A DNA stretch of 64,000 nt from Acinetobacter tibetensis (GCF_023824315.1 NZ_CP098732.1:1240001-1304000); one strand, 5' to 3'; positions 16,278 to 27,432 are shown, counted from the stretch's first letter. Notes: generated by a model not told the origin, from the sequence alone. A program made the numbers and translations.

Positions 16278-17026
16278 TTATCTTCTCCTATCAAGAAAAG
16301 GGCAGATGCAACACCACTGATTGCACCTAAAGGCACGTGCCAACCCGCAGGCAAGTATAAATAAGAAATTGCGGCAACCACCAAACTCACTAACCATGGT
16401 CGTGCAGCAGCAAATCCAGTCCACATTCCACGTAGCAGCACTAAAATGATGGCTGGGAATGCCATGTCAAAACCATACGGATGAATATCTCCTAAGACTG
16501 GACCGAGTACAGCACCTAGGGTGGTGACTGATACCCACATCACATATAGCGCTAAACACACCCCTGCATAGTAAGGCATATTAAATGCATGCCTTAACCC
16601 AACCTGATGAATCCTTTTTTGTGCATTGGATAATCCTAAGGCCCAGCTTTCATCACAAAGAAAAAAGAGCGCAGGGTAGACTTGACGGTCAGGTAAATGT
16701 CTTAAATAGGGGACGAGGCTTGCTCCCATAAGGAGATGTCGACTATTGATTAAAAAGGTGATGAACATCAGCAGTAGGAATTGTGGAGGGTTGGTCCACA
16801 CTTCCAGAATGGCAAACTCCGAGCCACCTGCAAAATTTAATCCTGTAAGCAGGGATACTTCTACAATGGAAAACCCTTTTTGTGCCGCTTGAGTACCCAG
16901 TACCAACGCCAAAGGAACAAAACCAAGCAGCATCGGTAACGTTGTTTTAATGCCACGTAAAAACTCAGCTTGGTCTTGACTGTTCAAAATCAACGAATGG
17001 GATGAGCTGCTTTTAAAAGTGGACAT
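16274..17026 (-). CDS. azlC: AzlC family branched-chain amino acid exporter
   Basis: A 250-residue inner-membrane protein with about seven helices. The motif FVPLALVLGTQAAQKGFSIVEVSLLTGLNFAGGSEFAILEVW near residues 36-80 is characteristic of AzlC. With AzlD it forms a branched-chain amino acid exporter. The first 25 residues are polar and cytoplasmic. The divergent Lrp/AsnC regulator at 17168, 141 bp away, probably controls the pair, as with AzlB and BkdR-type regulators. Confidence 0.92.
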   Translation of the reverse strand: MSTFKSSSSHSLILNSQDQAEFLRGIKTTLPMLLGFVPLALVLGTQAAQKGFSIVEVSLLTGLNFAGGSEFAILEVWTNPPQFLLLMFITFLINSRHLLMGASLVPYLRHLPDRQVYPALFFLCDESWALGLSNAQKRIHQVGLRHAFNMPYYAGVCLALYVMWVSVTTLGAVLGPVLGDIHPYGFDMAFPAIILVLLRGMWTGFAAARPWLVSLVVAAISYLYLPAGWHVPLGAISGVASALFLIGEDK

Positions 17027-17167
17027 GGGGGAACCTCACAAAGTAGGAAGTTATTTTAAAAACTTTGTGATGATATTTGACGCTAAAATAAGCAATATTT
17101 GCGGTATATTGAGCATAAAATTGCTCTAAAATTAAAATATAAAGTATTTTATGCTAAGAGGGTGGAT

Positions 17168-17620
17168 ATGGATAAAATTGACCGAAGAATCCTACAGACG
17201 CTACAGCAAGATGGAAAATTGGCGAATAATGAATTGGCACAGCGGGTTGGTCTATCGGCTTCACCTTGTTTACGTCGTGTGAAGCAGTTAGAAGATGCTG
17301 GGATTATTGAAAAGTATGTGGCTTTGGTGAATCCACAGAAAGTAAATTTAGGCTTAACTGTATTTGCACGAATTTGGTTAAAAGGCCAAGATGCGAAAAC
17401 AGTCAATCATTTTATTGATTCAGTTCGAGAAATTCCTGAAATCGTGGAATGCCAATTGATGGCGGGTGATTGTGACTTCTTTTTAAGAATTGTGGTGTCT
17501 GATTTAGATGCTTATCGAAAATTCCAAATTCAGCATTTAAATAAAATTACAGGCATTCAGAACGTAAAAACTGAAATTCCACTCCAGAGTATTAAACAGA
17601 CGACTGAACTGCCCCTTTAA
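17168..17620 (+). CDS. Lrp/AsnC family transcriptional regulator
   Basis: A 150-residue DNA-binding protein. The start is ATG 17168 (MDKIDRRILQTLQQDGKLANNELAQRVGLSASPCLRRV), preceded by GAGGGTGG. A longer open frame from 17099 adds only unlikely sequence. It has a winged helix-turn-helix at about residues 5-55 and an AsnC ligand-binding domain at about 65-145 (VECQLMAGDCDFFLRIVVSDLDAYRKF). Being divergent from azlCD, it is most likely the local regulator that senses an amino acid, probably branched-chain. No named orthologue is claimed. Confidence 0.9.
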   Translation: MDKIDRRILQTLQQDGKLANNELAQRVGLSASPCLRRVKQLEDAGIIEKYVALVNPQKVNLGLTVFARIWLKGQDAKTVNHFIDSVREIPEIVECQLMAGDCDFFLRIVVSDLDAYRKFQIQHLNKITGIQNVKTEIPLQSIKQTTELPL

Positions 17621-17765
17621 CTGCAATTGCGTAGAAATAAATCAATTTGTTGATAACAATCGTTGACTTAGTGTGTGATTGAGCCATGCTAGATTTGTGC
17701 AGAGAATGATATTAAATGTAAAAAATCTCAGTGCATGGTGTGAACTATCGTGCTAAACTAGGAGA

Positions 17766-17791
17766 AATCGGGTGTGCTCCCGATTTTTTTA
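17766..17791 (+). terminator. intrinsic terminator or 5' hairpin upstream of hisZ
   Basis: AATCGGG (17766-17772) pairs with CCCGATT (17779-17785) and a T run follows. It lies 145 nt after the regulator stop and 42 nt before hisZ. A TGCTAAACT extended -10-like box ends about 8 nt before the stem, so the hairpin could also sit at the 5' end of the hisZ mRNA. Confidence 0.65.
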
Positions 17792-17832
17792 TGCGGATTA
17801 CTTCCGCGCTGACAAGAATTTAGGTTTACAAC

Positions 17833-18999
17833 ATGCCCATTTCAGAGACATGGTTATTACCTGATGGTGTAGCTGATGTATTACCAGAGCAAGCGCAAGT
17901 AATTGAAAACTTGCGCCGTGACGCCTTGGATTTCCTTGCTTCTCGAGGTTATCAGTTGGTGTACACGCCGTTTATTGAATACATAGAATCCCTTTCTTCT
18001 TTATCCGAATCAAATCACGATTTAGACCTTGCAACGTTTAAAGTAATCGACCAATTATCTGGGCGTTTACTTGGGGTGCGTGCGGATATGACGCCACAGG
18101 TGGCGCGTATAGATGCACACGTTCATCCCGTAGAAGGTGTGGCTCGCTATTGCTATGCAGGCACTGTTCTGCATACCAAGCCGCAAGGCTTTAATACCAC
18201 ACGTGCACCGTTGCAATTAGGTGCAGAGTTGTTTGGTTCAGACAGCATTGATGCTGATGTTGAAATGGTCGATGTAATGCTTGGTCTGATTAAAAAAGCA
18301 GGCTTGGTAGATGGCATCCATCTGGATTTAGGGCATGTGGGTTTATTCCGTAGCTTAGTTAAGCGTGCGGGTTTAAACAAAAACACGGAGCATGAACTGT
18401 CTGACCTTTATCAACGTAAAGCGCTGCCTGAGTTGGCGGAATTTACCCAAGATTTAAACTTCGGTGCAGACTTTTATGCATTAGGTCGCTATGCAAGTGA
18501 TCTTGATGCCTTACAACTTCATCTTAGTGCAGAAATTTTAGCAGATGCGGCATTCAAACATGCTTTGGATGAGTTAAAAACCACGCAGTCGGCAATTCAG
18601 GCACGTTGGCCAAATCTACTGATTGGCGTTGATGTTGTAGAGTTGCGCTCATACCACTACCACACAGGTTTAATGTATGCCGTGTATGCACCAAACCGAG
18701 CTGCTTCTTTGGCACAAGGTGGTCGTTATGACGGCATTGGTGAACATTTTGGCCGTGCACGTCCTGCAACAGGTTTTAGTTGTGACTTATATGCACTCAG
18801 TGCAGGGCAGTTTAATGCAATCTCTGTAGTTGTCGCACCGAAAGGCACGAACGCTGATTTACAACAAGCGATTGCGTCTGTGAGAGCACAAGGCTTAAGT
18901 GTAATTCAGTTATTGGGTAATGATGATTTAAACTCTATTCCAAATGCAACACATCAACTGGTTGATGTTGCTGGTGAGTGGCAAGTTAAACCAATTTAA
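17833..18999 (+). CDS. hisZ: ATP phosphoribosyltransferase regulatory subunit
   Basis: HisZ is a catalytically inactive histidyl-tRNA-synthetase paralogue that partners short HisG in the first step of histidine synthesis. The sequence shows the class II fold: LLPDGVADVLPEQA at residues 8-21, LGVRADMTPQVARI near 80-93 (motif 2), and the GGRYDGIGEHFGRARPATGFS segment near 295-315. The carboxy anticodon-binding domain of true HisRS is absent or reduced, as expected. At 388 residues it has the usual length. It precedes purA by 69 nt, a conserved arrangement in this genus and its relatives. Confidence 0.94.
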   Translation: MPISETWLLPDGVADVLPEQAQVIENLRRDALDFLASRGYQLVYTPFIEYIESLSSLSESNHDLDLATFKVIDQLSGRLLGVRADMTPQVARIDAHVHPVEGVARYCYAGTVLHTKPQGFNTTRAPLQLGAELFGSDSIDADVEMVDVMLGLIKKAGLVDGIHLDLGHVGLFRSLVKRAGLNKNTEHELSDLYQRKALPELAEFTQDLNFGADFYALGRYASDLDALQLHLSAEILADAAFKHALDELKTTQSAIQARWPNLLIGVDVVELRSYHYHTGLMYAVYAPNRAASLAQGGRYDGIGEHFGRARPATGFSCDLYALSAGQFNAISVVVAPKGTNADLQQAIASVRAQGLSVIQLLGNDDLNSIPNATHQLVDVAGEWQVKPI

Positions 19000-19007
19000 C
19001 CACTGCG

Positions 19008-19028
19008 AGTAGTGTTCATGTCACTACT
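19008..19028 (+). other. intercistronic hairpin between hisZ and purA
   Basis: AGTAGTG (19008-19014) pairs perfectly with CACTACT (19022-19028). The following TTGGAGTTTTAATTTT is only loosely T-rich, so this could be a weak terminator or an mRNA-processing stem. Confidence 0.45.
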
Positions 19029-19053
19029 TGGAGTTTTAATTTTAACAGCATGA

Positions 19054-20388
<1,335 letters not shown>

Positions 20389-20403
20389 TCGATAGTTCAT
20401 GTT

Positions 20404-20432
20404 AAAAAGCCTCGCAGATGCGGGGCTTTTTA
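20404..20432 (+). terminator. intrinsic terminator of purA
   Basis: AAAAAGCCTCGC (from 20404) pairs with GCGGGGCTTTTT, with one T-G pair and an AGAT loop. Confidence 0.85.
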
Positions 20433-20553
20433 TTGTGCATGCATTGCAAAATTGTAGGGCTTTTAAAATCCAGACTAAAGTTGCATTTGCTTGCAGGCTT
20501 TTTCAAAATAGCCTTGATACAATAACTTAACAGTAAATCTGGATTTAGGCAGG

Positions 20554-20862
20554 ATGCACAAAAATATTTCAAATACTATTTTATATTCTTTAATTTTTGC
20601 TATGGGCGGTGCGCCCACCATTGCCATGATGATTATTGAAGGGCAAACCACTGATCCAAATGTAATTTATAATGCTTTAATTGGATTGTCTGTGATTATT
20701 GCTTGTGTTTTGGTGCCTATTGTACTGATTCAAAATGCCTATTTATGGTTTAAGCGTAATGATGAGAAATTAGCAGAAAAAATCAAACCTGTAGGGCAGA
20801 TTTATCTGGTATTGAATGTGGTGTGTTTAATTTATTGGTTAAGTTACCAGTTTATGCATTAA
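20554..20862 (+). CDS. small integral membrane protein, 102 aa
   Basis: Three hydrophobic segments (about residues 7-27, 42-64 and 81-100) with short charged loops (KRNDEKLAEKIKP between the second and third). No signal peptide cleavage site or known motif was seen. It is preceded by GGCAGG before the ATG. It stands between purA and an M48 protease gene without overlap. The function is unknown. Confidence 0.7.
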   Translation: MHKNISNTILYSLIFAMGGAPTIAMMIIEGQTTDPNVIYNALIGLSVIIACVLVPIVLIQNAYLWFKRNDEKLAEKIKPVGQIYLVLNVVCLIYWLSYQFMH

Positions 20863-20974
20863 GTCAATTACATAAATACTATGTTTATGAAGTTGTTATT
20901 CATTCAAAGCTCCACACTGATTGCTTATAATGCGCATATATTGACGTGATCCAAGAATGGTGGAGATTAAAAGA

Positions 20975-21751
20975 ATGAAGAACAAACTGATGTTGAGTTT
21001 GTGTGTGGCAGGAGCTGTCACACTTTCTGGTTGTACAACAGTTGCTGATATGGCGGGTGCAGATACAGCATCTTTAAATGTTGCCGCAACCCAAGGTTTT
21101 AACAAAACTGTTCAGGAAGCTCGTGGTAACAATACGCTAGATACCTCTTCTTCGACGTATAAACGAGTTTATGCCGTATTCACGCGCTTGAAACCTTATG
21201 CTGATCAAATGAACCAAACAGGGACTAAATTTGATTGGCAATTGGCAGTATTAAAATCTGACCAAGTTAATGCCTATGTTGCCCCTGGTGGAAAGGTGGT
21301 GTTCTACACAGGTATTGTGAATAAACTCAACCTGACTGATGCTGAAATTGCCGCAGTGATGGGTCACGAGATGGTTCATGCCTTGGAAGAACATGCAAAA
21401 AACAAAATTGGTGCTCAAGCATTAACGGATCTAGCACTGGGTATTGGTTTAAGTTATGCGGGTGACAGTGTAGGTCAATTGGGTGCTGCGGCAGCACAAT
21501 TAGGGACACAGGTTGGAGTAGGTTTACCTTACTCACGTAGCCTAGAAAGTCGTGCTGACCAGGGTGGACTGATGCTCATGGCGAAAGCAGGCTATAACCC
21601 ACAAGCAGCAATTACGCTTTGGGAAAAAATGAATAAGCTTGATGGTGCGGGCGGTTCGGCTTTCTTATCGACTCACCCTTCAAACAGTCAGCGTATTGAA
21701 GCAATGCGTAAAAACCTACCTGTAGCACAAGCAGTATATAACAAGCGTTAA
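20975..21751 (+). CDS. M48 family lipoprotein metalloprotease (LoiP/YggG-like)
   Basis: A zinc endopeptidase of the envelope. The start is set at ATG 20975, 9 nt after TGGAG. The upstream ATG at 20957 would add six residues and put the Shine-Dalgarno inside the gene. A lipoprotein signal (KLMLSLCVAGAVTLSGC) is followed by a linker, then the M48 domain with HEMVHALEEH (HExxH) near residue 130 and the third ligand region ESRADQGGLMLMAKAGY near 190. STHPSNSQRIE near 240 is also conserved. The length is close to LoiP. It probably acts in outer-membrane protein quality control. Confidence 0.9.
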   Translation: MKNKLMLSLCVAGAVTLSGCTTVADMAGADTASLNVAATQGFNKTVQEARGNNTLDTSSSTYKRVYAVFTRLKPYADQMNQTGTKFDWQLAVLKSDQVNAYVAPGGKVVFYTGIVNKLNLTDAEIAAVMGHEMVHALEEHAKNKIGAQALTDLALGIGLSYAGDSVGQLGAAAAQLGTQVGVGLPYSRSLESRADQGGLMLMAKAGYNPQAAITLWEKMNKLDGAGGSAFLSTHPSNSQRIEAMRKNLPVAQAVYNKR

Positions 21752-21767
21752 TTGTTTAATTTATATG

Positions 21768-21796
21768 AAAAAAGGATGCTTCGGCATCCTTTTTTT
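21768..21796 (+). terminator. intrinsic terminator with a UUCG tetraloop
   Basis: GGATGC and GCATCC close a TTCG loop (21780-21783), extended by A/T pairs to a 12-bp stem with a T run. Confidence 0.92.
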
Positions 21797-21855
21797 GATT
21801 TTGGTGGCACTGCTTTAAAATGCGATAATCATTTGTAGTAGATCGGTCAGAATTA

Positions 21856-22905
21856 TTAGGGTGCTGGATTGGGTTGTTGGCGATGAATGGCTTCGATACC
21901 TTGAATCACTTCAGGAGATAGATCGAGTTCAAAGGCAGCGATATTTTCTTTGAGTTGATCTAGATTGGTTGCTCCAATAATTGTACTGGTCACGAAAAAC
22001 TGTTGCTTAATATAAGCGAGTGCCATTTGTGTTAGGCTTAAGCCGTGTTGTTCTGCAAGAAGTACATATTGTTCTGTTGCCCATTCACTTTCAGGATTGC
22101 TATAACGACTAAAGCGTGAAAATAAGGTAATACGAGCATTGGCAGGGCGGGCACCGTGACGGAATTTTCCAGTCAGATAACCAAAAGCGAGTGGGGAATA
22201 AGCGAGTAATCCGACGCCTTCATATTTTGCAATTTCAGCCATCCCAATTTCATAACTACGATTCAGTAAATTATATGGATTTTGCACACTGACGATTTTT
22301 TCGAGCCCTAGTTGCTCTGCCAAATGGATAAACGTCATGGTTCCCCATGGAGTTTCATTAGAGAGTCCAATGTGGCGAATACGTCCTTTTTTAACTTCAT
22401 CAGCTAATGCGAGTAATGTATCGGCAAGTGCAGTGATAGGCTTTTCATCTAAGGCTTCTGCATTGCCATAACCTAATTTTCCAAAGAAATTGGTATTGCG
22501 CTGTGGCCAGTGGAGTTGATAAAGATCAATATAGTCTGTTTGTAGACGTTTGAGAGAATTATCTAAAGCAGAGCTAATTTCACTTGCGGTAAAACGGGTC
22601 TGTCCATCACGAATATGACCTCCTCCTTGTGAGGGGCCTGCAATTTTAGAGGCAATCAATAATTGGTCACGAGCACCATGTTGTGCAATCCAATTCCCAA
22701 TAATGGTTTCCGTGCGACCTTGTGTTTCAGGTTTTGGTGGGACTGGATACATTTCTGCTGTATCCCAGAAGTTGAGTCCATGCTCTAAAGCATAATTCAG
22801 TTGTAGAAAGGCTTCTTGCTGTGTGTTTTGTTCACCAAAAGTCATGGTGCCCAAGCAAATTTCTGGAACAAGAATACCGCTATCGCCTAAAGGTTTGAAT
22901 TGCAT
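21856..22905 (-). CDS. tas: aldo/keto reductase, Tas-like
   Basis: A 349-residue NADP(H)-dependent oxidoreductase with a TIM-barrel fold. Visible features: LGTMTFGEQN near 18-28, the catalytic Asp and Tyr in FWDTAEMYPVPPKPETQGRTE near 46-65, Lys in ASKIAGP near 87, and His in LYQLHWPQR near 130. The YPVPPKPETQG insertion and the LHWPQRNTNFFGK segment are typical of the Tas branch. It acts in the cytoplasm and the physiological substrate is unknown. It lies downstream of crp on the same strand but is separated by a strong terminator. Confidence 0.92.
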   Translation of the reverse strand: MQFKPLGDSGILVPEICLGTMTFGEQNTQQEAFLQLNYALEHGLNFWDTAEMYPVPPKPETQGRTETIIGNWIAQHGARDQLLIASKIAGPSQGGGHIRDGQTRFTASEISSALDNSLKRLQTDYIDLYQLHWPQRNTNFFGKLGYGNAEALDEKPITALADTLLALADEVKKGRIRHIGLSNETPWGTMTFIHLAEQLGLEKIVSVQNPYNLLNRSYEIGMAEIAKYEGVGLLAYSPLAFGYLTGKFRHGARPANARITLFSRFSRYSNPESEWATEQYVLLAEQHGLSLTQMALAYIKQQFFVTSTIIGATNLDQLKENIAAFELDLSPEVIQGIEAIHRQQPNPAP

Positions 22906-23016
22906 AAAGACTATCCTGAATAAGAGCTGAGCAATTTCTTCAGGCTATCGTAAACATACGAGTTTGTTAATGAGTACTTGTATATTCTTTTGTGAAAAAA
23001 TTGAATTAGTTAGCAT

Positions 23017-23050
23017 AAAAAAAGCAAATCATTCGATTTGCTTTTTTTTT
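23017..23050. terminator. intrinsic terminator of crp
   Basis: AAAAAAAGCAAATC pairs perfectly with GATTTGCTTTTTTT (23017-23030 with 23035-23048) around ATTC. It lies just after the crp stop on the minus strand. Confidence 0.9.
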
Positions 23051-23065
23051 AGATAATCGGAAGAT

Positions 23066-23773
23066 TTACTCTTCATCATCTTCGTAGTCATCATCAGTAT
23101 TTGACTGTTCTAAAGATACATCAAAAATAAGAATGGCTTTACCGTCAGTTTGAATCATGCCCTGATCTTCGAGGGTTTTGAGTACACGACCAACCATTTC
23201 GCGTGAGCAACCGACAATACGACCAATTTCTTGACGTGTAATACGAATTTGGCGGCCATTTGGTAAAATCATGGCTTCTGGTTGTCCTGACAGGTCAATC
23301 AGGCAGCGTGCAATACGACCAGAAACATCAATGAAGGCAAGGTCGGTTACTTTACGTGTGGTGTTTTTTAAACGACGAACCAATTGAGCAAATACCGCAT
23401 AGCTCAAGTCTGGGTATTGCTTACTTAACTCGTGGAAGTTTTCATAGGTAATTTCAGCAATTTCACAAACATCACGTGTACGCACTTCAGCAGTACGCTG
23501 TGGATTTGATTCGAAGAGCCCCATTTCCCCAAAGAAGTCTCCTGGATTCAAATATGCGACTACAATTTCACGCTCATCATCTTCACGTAAAATAATAGAT
23601 ACTGACCCTTTTAAAATCAAATAAAGTGATTTTGATTCCATCCCTGCATCAACAATAGTTGTACGTTTAGGATAACGGTTTATATATGCTCGTTTTAATA
23701 ATGCTTTGACTGATTCAGGTAATTGACCTGGCGATAGCGCATCAGTGCTTAGCTGTGAAAAATTTGAAGTCAT
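23066..23773 (-). CDS. crp: cyclic AMP receptor protein family regulator (Crp/Vfr)
   Basis: A 235-residue transcription factor. The start at ATG 23773 (MTSNFSQL) is preferred over an upstream GTG. The cyclic-nucleotide domain (about 20-140) contains LKGSVSIIL, FFGEMGLFESNPQRTAEVR with the phosphate-binding Arg-Thr (Ser in E. coli), and RRLKNTTRKVTDLAF, where the adenine-contacting Thr is kept. The Crp-type helix-turn-helix is near 180-205 (ITRQEIGRIVGCSREMVGRVLKTL). The acidic carboxy tail DDDYEDDEE is an addition. It is divergent from an OsmC gene, with a perfect 6-2-6 palindrome in between. Confidence 0.93.
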   Translation of the reverse strand: MTSNFSQLSTDALSPGQLPESVKALLKRAYINRYPKRTTIVDAGMESKSLYLILKGSVSIILREDDEREIVVAYLNPGDFFGEMGLFESNPQRTAEVRTRDVCEIAEITYENFHELSKQYPDLSYAVFAQLVRRLKNTTRKVTDLAFIDVSGRIARCLIDLSGQPEAMILPNGRQIRITRQEIGRIVGCSREMVGRVLKTLEDQGMIQTDGKAILIFDVSLEQSNTDDDYEDDEE

Positions 23774-23875
23774 GCTTTTGGTTTCCGAAAATGGATAAAT
23801 AATAGATCGCACAAGACCTAAAATGAACTTGTCACACTGAAGAGGTGAAATTCCTTATCAACTCAAATTATGTTA

Positions 23876-23889
23876 GTGTACAGGTACAC
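23876..23889. promoter_or_regulatory. palindromic operator candidate between crp and osmC-like gene
   Basis: GTGTAC-AG-GTACAC is a perfect 6-2-6 inverted repeat, 33 nt upstream of the OsmC-family start. It is shorter than the usual Crp site (TGTGA-N6-TCACA) but contains TGT and ACA at the same ends. Confidence 0.45.
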
Positions 23890-23921
23890 GGTAAATTTAT
23901 AGCTTTTTTTAGGTAGTTGCA

Positions 23922-24344
23922 ATGCAAACAAGTGTACATTGGCTAGAGAATGTTGCTTTTGAAGCGAAATCAGAAAGTGGCCATAGTGTGGTGATGGATG
24001 GATCCCCAGAGTATGGTGGTGAAAACCGTGGACCACGTCCCATGGAGCTTATATTAATGGGACTTGGTGGGTGTGCTTCCTTCGATATTGTGACAATATT
24101 GAAAAAATCTCGTCAAGATGTGACAAATGTTGTATGTCAGCTTAAGGCAGAACGTGCCGATAGCATTCCAGCAGTGTTTACCAAAATCCACCTTCATTTC
24201 GTTGTAACAGGTAAAGCAGTGAAGGAAAAACAGGTTGCAAAAGCAGTTGAACTCTCTGCAGAAAAGTACTGTTCAGCGAGTAAAATGCTGTCGGATGGTG
24301 GTGTTGAAATTACCCACGATTTTGAAATTATAGAAGCGGTATAA
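23922..24344 (+). CDS. OsmC family protein (YhfA-like)
   Basis: A 140-residue OsmC-fold protein, a family of small thiol peroxidases. The two conserved cysteines are present: GLGGCASFDIV (about residue 50) and SAEKYCSASKML (about residue 114). The Glu after NRGPRPMELILMGL matches the family's active-site Glu/Arg region. The position divergent from crp is the same as in E. coli yhfA. It is cytoplasmic. The peroxide substrate is inferred from the family only. Confidence 0.9.
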   Translation: MQTSVHWLENVAFEAKSESGHSVVMDGSPEYGGENRGPRPMELILMGLGGCASFDIVTILKKSRQDVTNVVCQLKAERADSIPAVFTKIHLHFVVTGKAVKEKQVAKAVELSAEKYCSASKMLSDGGVEITHDFEIIEAV

Positions 24345-24350
24345 GCGTGG

Positions 24351-24379
24351 AAAAGCTGGTGATTCATCAGCTTTTTTTT
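24351..24379 (+). terminator. intrinsic terminator of the OsmC-family gene
   Basis: AAAAGCTGGTGA pairs with TCATCAGCTTTT, leaving a very short loop and a T8 tract. Confidence 0.82.
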
Positions 24380-24483
24380 GGTTTAAAATATGCTAGTTCA
24401 TATCTGAGGATGGCAATAAAACAATCTTAGAATTTAGTTTTTAGCGAGCGAATCTCTTGGGTAGAGAAAAATTACATCAATAC

Positions 24484-24513
24484 TCTTGAAAATAAAAATA
24501 GTAAGACCAATAT
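24484..24513 (+). promoter_or_regulatory. candidate sigma-32-type heat-shock promoter for clpB
   Basis: CTTGAAA (24484-24490) followed after 16 nt by CCAATAT (24507-24513) resembles the sigma-32 consensus CTTGAAA-N13-17-CCCATNT. It lies about 130 nt upstream of clpB, a known heat-shock gene. Confidence 0.5.
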
Positions 24514-24639
24514 TATAACTAAATTCTATTATATTTTTTAATTTAAGATATTGAAAAATATGTGAAAATTAGTTTGAAATCTAAAAATAAGTTCCCATAT
24601 ATCTTACAAGTTAAAAATTTGTTGTGAGGAATAACAAGA

Positions 24640-27222
24640 ATGCGTTTTGAAAAATTTACAAACCGTCTACAGCAAACCCTTTCTGATGCTCAATCTTTGG
24701 CAATGGGGAAAGATCATGCCTCCATTGACGGGATTCATGTGCTGTCGACTTTATTGGAAGAAGCTTCGAATGCCAGTCTTTTGCAACAGGCAGGTGCAAA
24801 TTTACGTGAATTGCAAAGCAAATTGCAGCAAGCGCTGAAAGATGCACCTACGCTAGCAAACCCGACAGGTGAGATCAACCTTAGCCCAGAAGCAGTCAAA
24901 GCACTGAATTTGGCAGATAGTTATGCTCAAAAAGCAGGAGATGAGTTTCTTTCTACGGATTGGGTATTGCTCAGTCTTGCTGAAGTAGGTGCAACCAAGT
25001 CTTTATTAAATAGTGCAGGCGTAACCAATGATAGCTTGCGTAAAGTGGTTAATAAAATTCGAGGGGATGAAAAGGTCATGAGTAATAATCATGAAGATCA
25101 ACGTGACTCACTGAATAAATATACCATAGACCTGACTGAGCGTGCCTTAGCAGGCAAACTAGACCCTGTTATTGGGCGTGATGATGAAATTCGACGCACG
25201 ATTCAGGTGTTATCTCGTCGTACTAAAAACAACCCTGTACTGATTGGTGAGCCGGGGGTAGGTAAAACAGCAATTGTTGAAGGTTTGGCACAGCGTATAG
25301 TCAATGGTGAGGTGCCTGAAAGCTTAAAAGGTAAGCGTGTCTTGTCTTTAGATTTAGGTTCATTACTTGCAGGTGCAAAATATCGTGGTGAATTTGAGGA
25401 GCGTTTAAAAGCCGTTCTTAAAGATTTAGCCAAACACGAAGGTGACATTATCCTATTTATTGATGAGCTGCACACCCTTGTAGGGGCAGGGAAAGGTGAT
25501 GGGGCAATGGATGCAGGGAATATGTTGAAACCTGCTTTGGCACGTGGTGAATTACGCTGTGTTGGTGCGACTACACTAGATGAATATCGCCAGTATATTG
25601 AAAAAGATGCTGCGCTAGAACGTCGTTTCCAAAAAGTTTTGGTGGATGAACCTAGCGTGGAAGACACCATTGCAATTTTACGTGGTTTAAAAGAGAAATA
25701 TGCAACGCATCACGGTGTGCAGATTTTGGACTCTGCCATTATTGCTGCTGCCAAAATGTCGCATCGTTATATCACAGACCGTCAATTGCCAGATAAAGCG
25801 ATTGACCTGATTGATGAGGCTGCATCTCGCATTAAAATGGAAATTGACTCGAAACCTGAGCCACTGGACCGTTTAGACCGCCGTTTGATCCAGTTGAAAA
25901 TGCAATTGGAAGCGGTGAAACAAGATGCAGATTCAGTCAGTAAGGCTGAAGTTGAATATTTGGAAAAGCAAATTGAAGAAGTTCAACGAGAATATAACAA
26001 TTTAGAAGAAGTGTGGCGTGCTGAAAAAACCTTGGTTGAAGGGACGAGTCAAGCTCAGGTTGAGTTAGATAAAGCCCGCACTGCGTTTGAAAAAGCACAA
26101 CGTGAAGGTGATTTGGCTGAAGCAAGCCGTTTGCAATACGGAGTGATTCCTGAATTGCAAAAACGTCTTGCGGCGGAAGAAGTGGCGGAAGAAACGAATG
26201 AAGAGCCAAAATTGATTCGTACCAAAGTGACTGAGAATGAAATTGCAGAAGTAGTGAGTGCAGCAACAGGTATTCCAGTCGCAAAAATGTTGCAAGGTGA
26301 ACGTGAAAAACTTCTGCAAATGGAAGATTTTTTACATAACCGTGTGGTGGGACAAGATGAAGCGGTGGTTGCTGTATCGAATGCCGTCCGTCGTTCACGA
26401 GCTGGTTTGTCTGATCCAAATCGCCCAAGTGGTTCGTTCTTGTTCCTTGGACCAACAGGTGTCGGTAAAACCGAACTTACCAAAGCATTGGCAAACTTCT
26501 TATTTGATGATGATGATGCCATGATTCGTATTGATATGAGTGAGTTCATGGAGAAACACTCGGTCAGTCGTTTAGTTGGTGCTCCTCCGGGTTATGTTGG
26601 TTACGAAGAAGGTGGTGTATTGACTGAAGCTGTACGTCGTAAACCGTATAGCGTGGTGCTGTTCGATGAAGTTGAGAAAGCACATCCAGATGTCTTTAAT
26701 ATATTGCTACAGGTATTGGATGATGGTCGCCTTACGGATTCACAAGGTCGCGTGGTCGACTTTAAGAATACGGTGATTGTGATGACCTCTAACCTTGGTT
26801 CACAAGATGTACGTGAATTGGGTGAGGGCGCTGCGGATGATGAGGTACGTGCAGTGGTGATGAGTGCGGTATCTCAACACTTCCGTCCAGAGTTCATTAA
26901 CCGTATTGATGAAGTCGTAATTTTCCATTCATTGAAGAAAACACAGATTCGCGGTATTGCGGATATTCAATTAGATCGTTTGCGTAGTCGTTTAGCTGAA
27001 CGTGACCTGAGTTTAACTGTGGAAGACACAGCATTCGACCTATTGATCGATGCTGGTTTTGATCCAATCTATGGTGCACGCCCATTGAAACGTGCCATTC
27101 AGCAACAGATTGAAAATCCATTGGCTCAGAAAATTCTGGCTGGAGAGTTTCAAGCCGGAGATACGATTTTAGTTAAATCGGATCATGGGCATTTGCTGTT
27201 TGATAAATTGAAACTAAGTTAA
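24640..27222 (+). CDS. clpB: ATP-dependent chaperone ClpB
   Basis: This 860-residue AAA+ disaggregase works with DnaK to recover aggregated proteins. Order: amino-terminal Clp repeat domain (1-145); NBD1 with Walker [10 protein letters not shown] (about 205) and Walker [16 protein letters not shown]; a long middle coiled coil (about 405-525; [20 protein letters not shown]); NBD2 with Walker [10 protein letters not shown] (about 607), [22 protein letters not shown] and sensor 2 [10 protein letters not shown] near 810. All key residues are present and the length is typical. The start follows GTGAGGAAT. A heat-shock promoter candidate lies upstream and a UUCG terminator follows. Confidence 0.97.
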   Translation: MRFEKFTNRLQQTLSDAQSLAMGKDHASIDGIHVLSTLLEEASNASLLQQAGANLRELQSKLQQALKDAPTLANPTGEINLSPEAVKALNLADSYAQKAGDEFLSTDWVLLSLAEVGATKSLLNSAGVTNDSLRKVVNKIRGDEKVMSNNHEDQRDSLNKYTIDLTERALAGKLDPVIGRDDEIRRTIQVLSRRTKNNPVLIGEPGVGKTAIVEGLAQRIVNGEVPESLKGKRVLSLDLGSLLAGAKYRGEFEERLKAVLKDLAKHEGDIILFIDELHTLVGAGKGDGAMDAGNMLKPALARGELRCVGATTLDEYRQYIEKDAALERRFQKVLVDEPSVEDTIAILRGLKEKYATHHGVQILDSAIIAAAKMSHRYITDRQLPDKAIDLIDEAASRIKMEIDSKPEPLDRLDRRLIQLKMQLEAVKQDADSVSKAEVEYLEKQIEEVQREYNNLEEVWRAEKTLVEGTSQAQVELDKARTAFEKAQREGDLAEASRLQYGVIPELQKRLAAEEVAEETNEEPKLIRTKVTENEIAEVVSAATGIPVAKMLQGEREKLLQMEDFLHNRVVGQDEAVVAVSNAVRRSRAGLSDPNRPSGSFLFLGPTGVGKTELTKALANFLFDDDDAMIRIDMSEFMEKHSVSRLVGAPPGYVGYEEGGVLTEAVRRKPYSVVLFDEVEKAHPDVFNILLQVLDDGRLTDSQGRVVDFKNTVIVMTSNLGSQDVRELGEGAADDEVRAVVMSAVSQHFRPEFINRIDEVVIFHSLKKTQIRGIADIQLDRLRSRLAERDLSLTVEDTAFDLLIDAGFDPIYGARPLKRAIQQQIENPLAQKILAGEFQAGDTILVKSDHGHLLFDKLKLS

Positions 27223-27232
27223 TTTTAAGTAT

Positions 27233-27260
27233 AAAAAAACCAGCTTCGGCTGGTTTTTTT
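27233..27260 (+). terminator. intrinsic terminator of clpB, UUCG tetraloop
   Basis: CCAGC-TTCG-GCTGG extended by six A-T pairs and a T7 run. Confidence 0.93.
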
Positions 27261-27432
27261 ATGTCACAAGGTCTGTTTTAATTTGATATTTTGGGTCATA
27301 AACTGACAATTAAATGCATAATAGTGTGATGGTGGTCACCTGTAAGCCACTTATATGTAAAACAATTATCTTTATATGTTATTTTTAATTATACTGCGGA
27401 AACATAAAAAACACATAATATGAGATATATTC

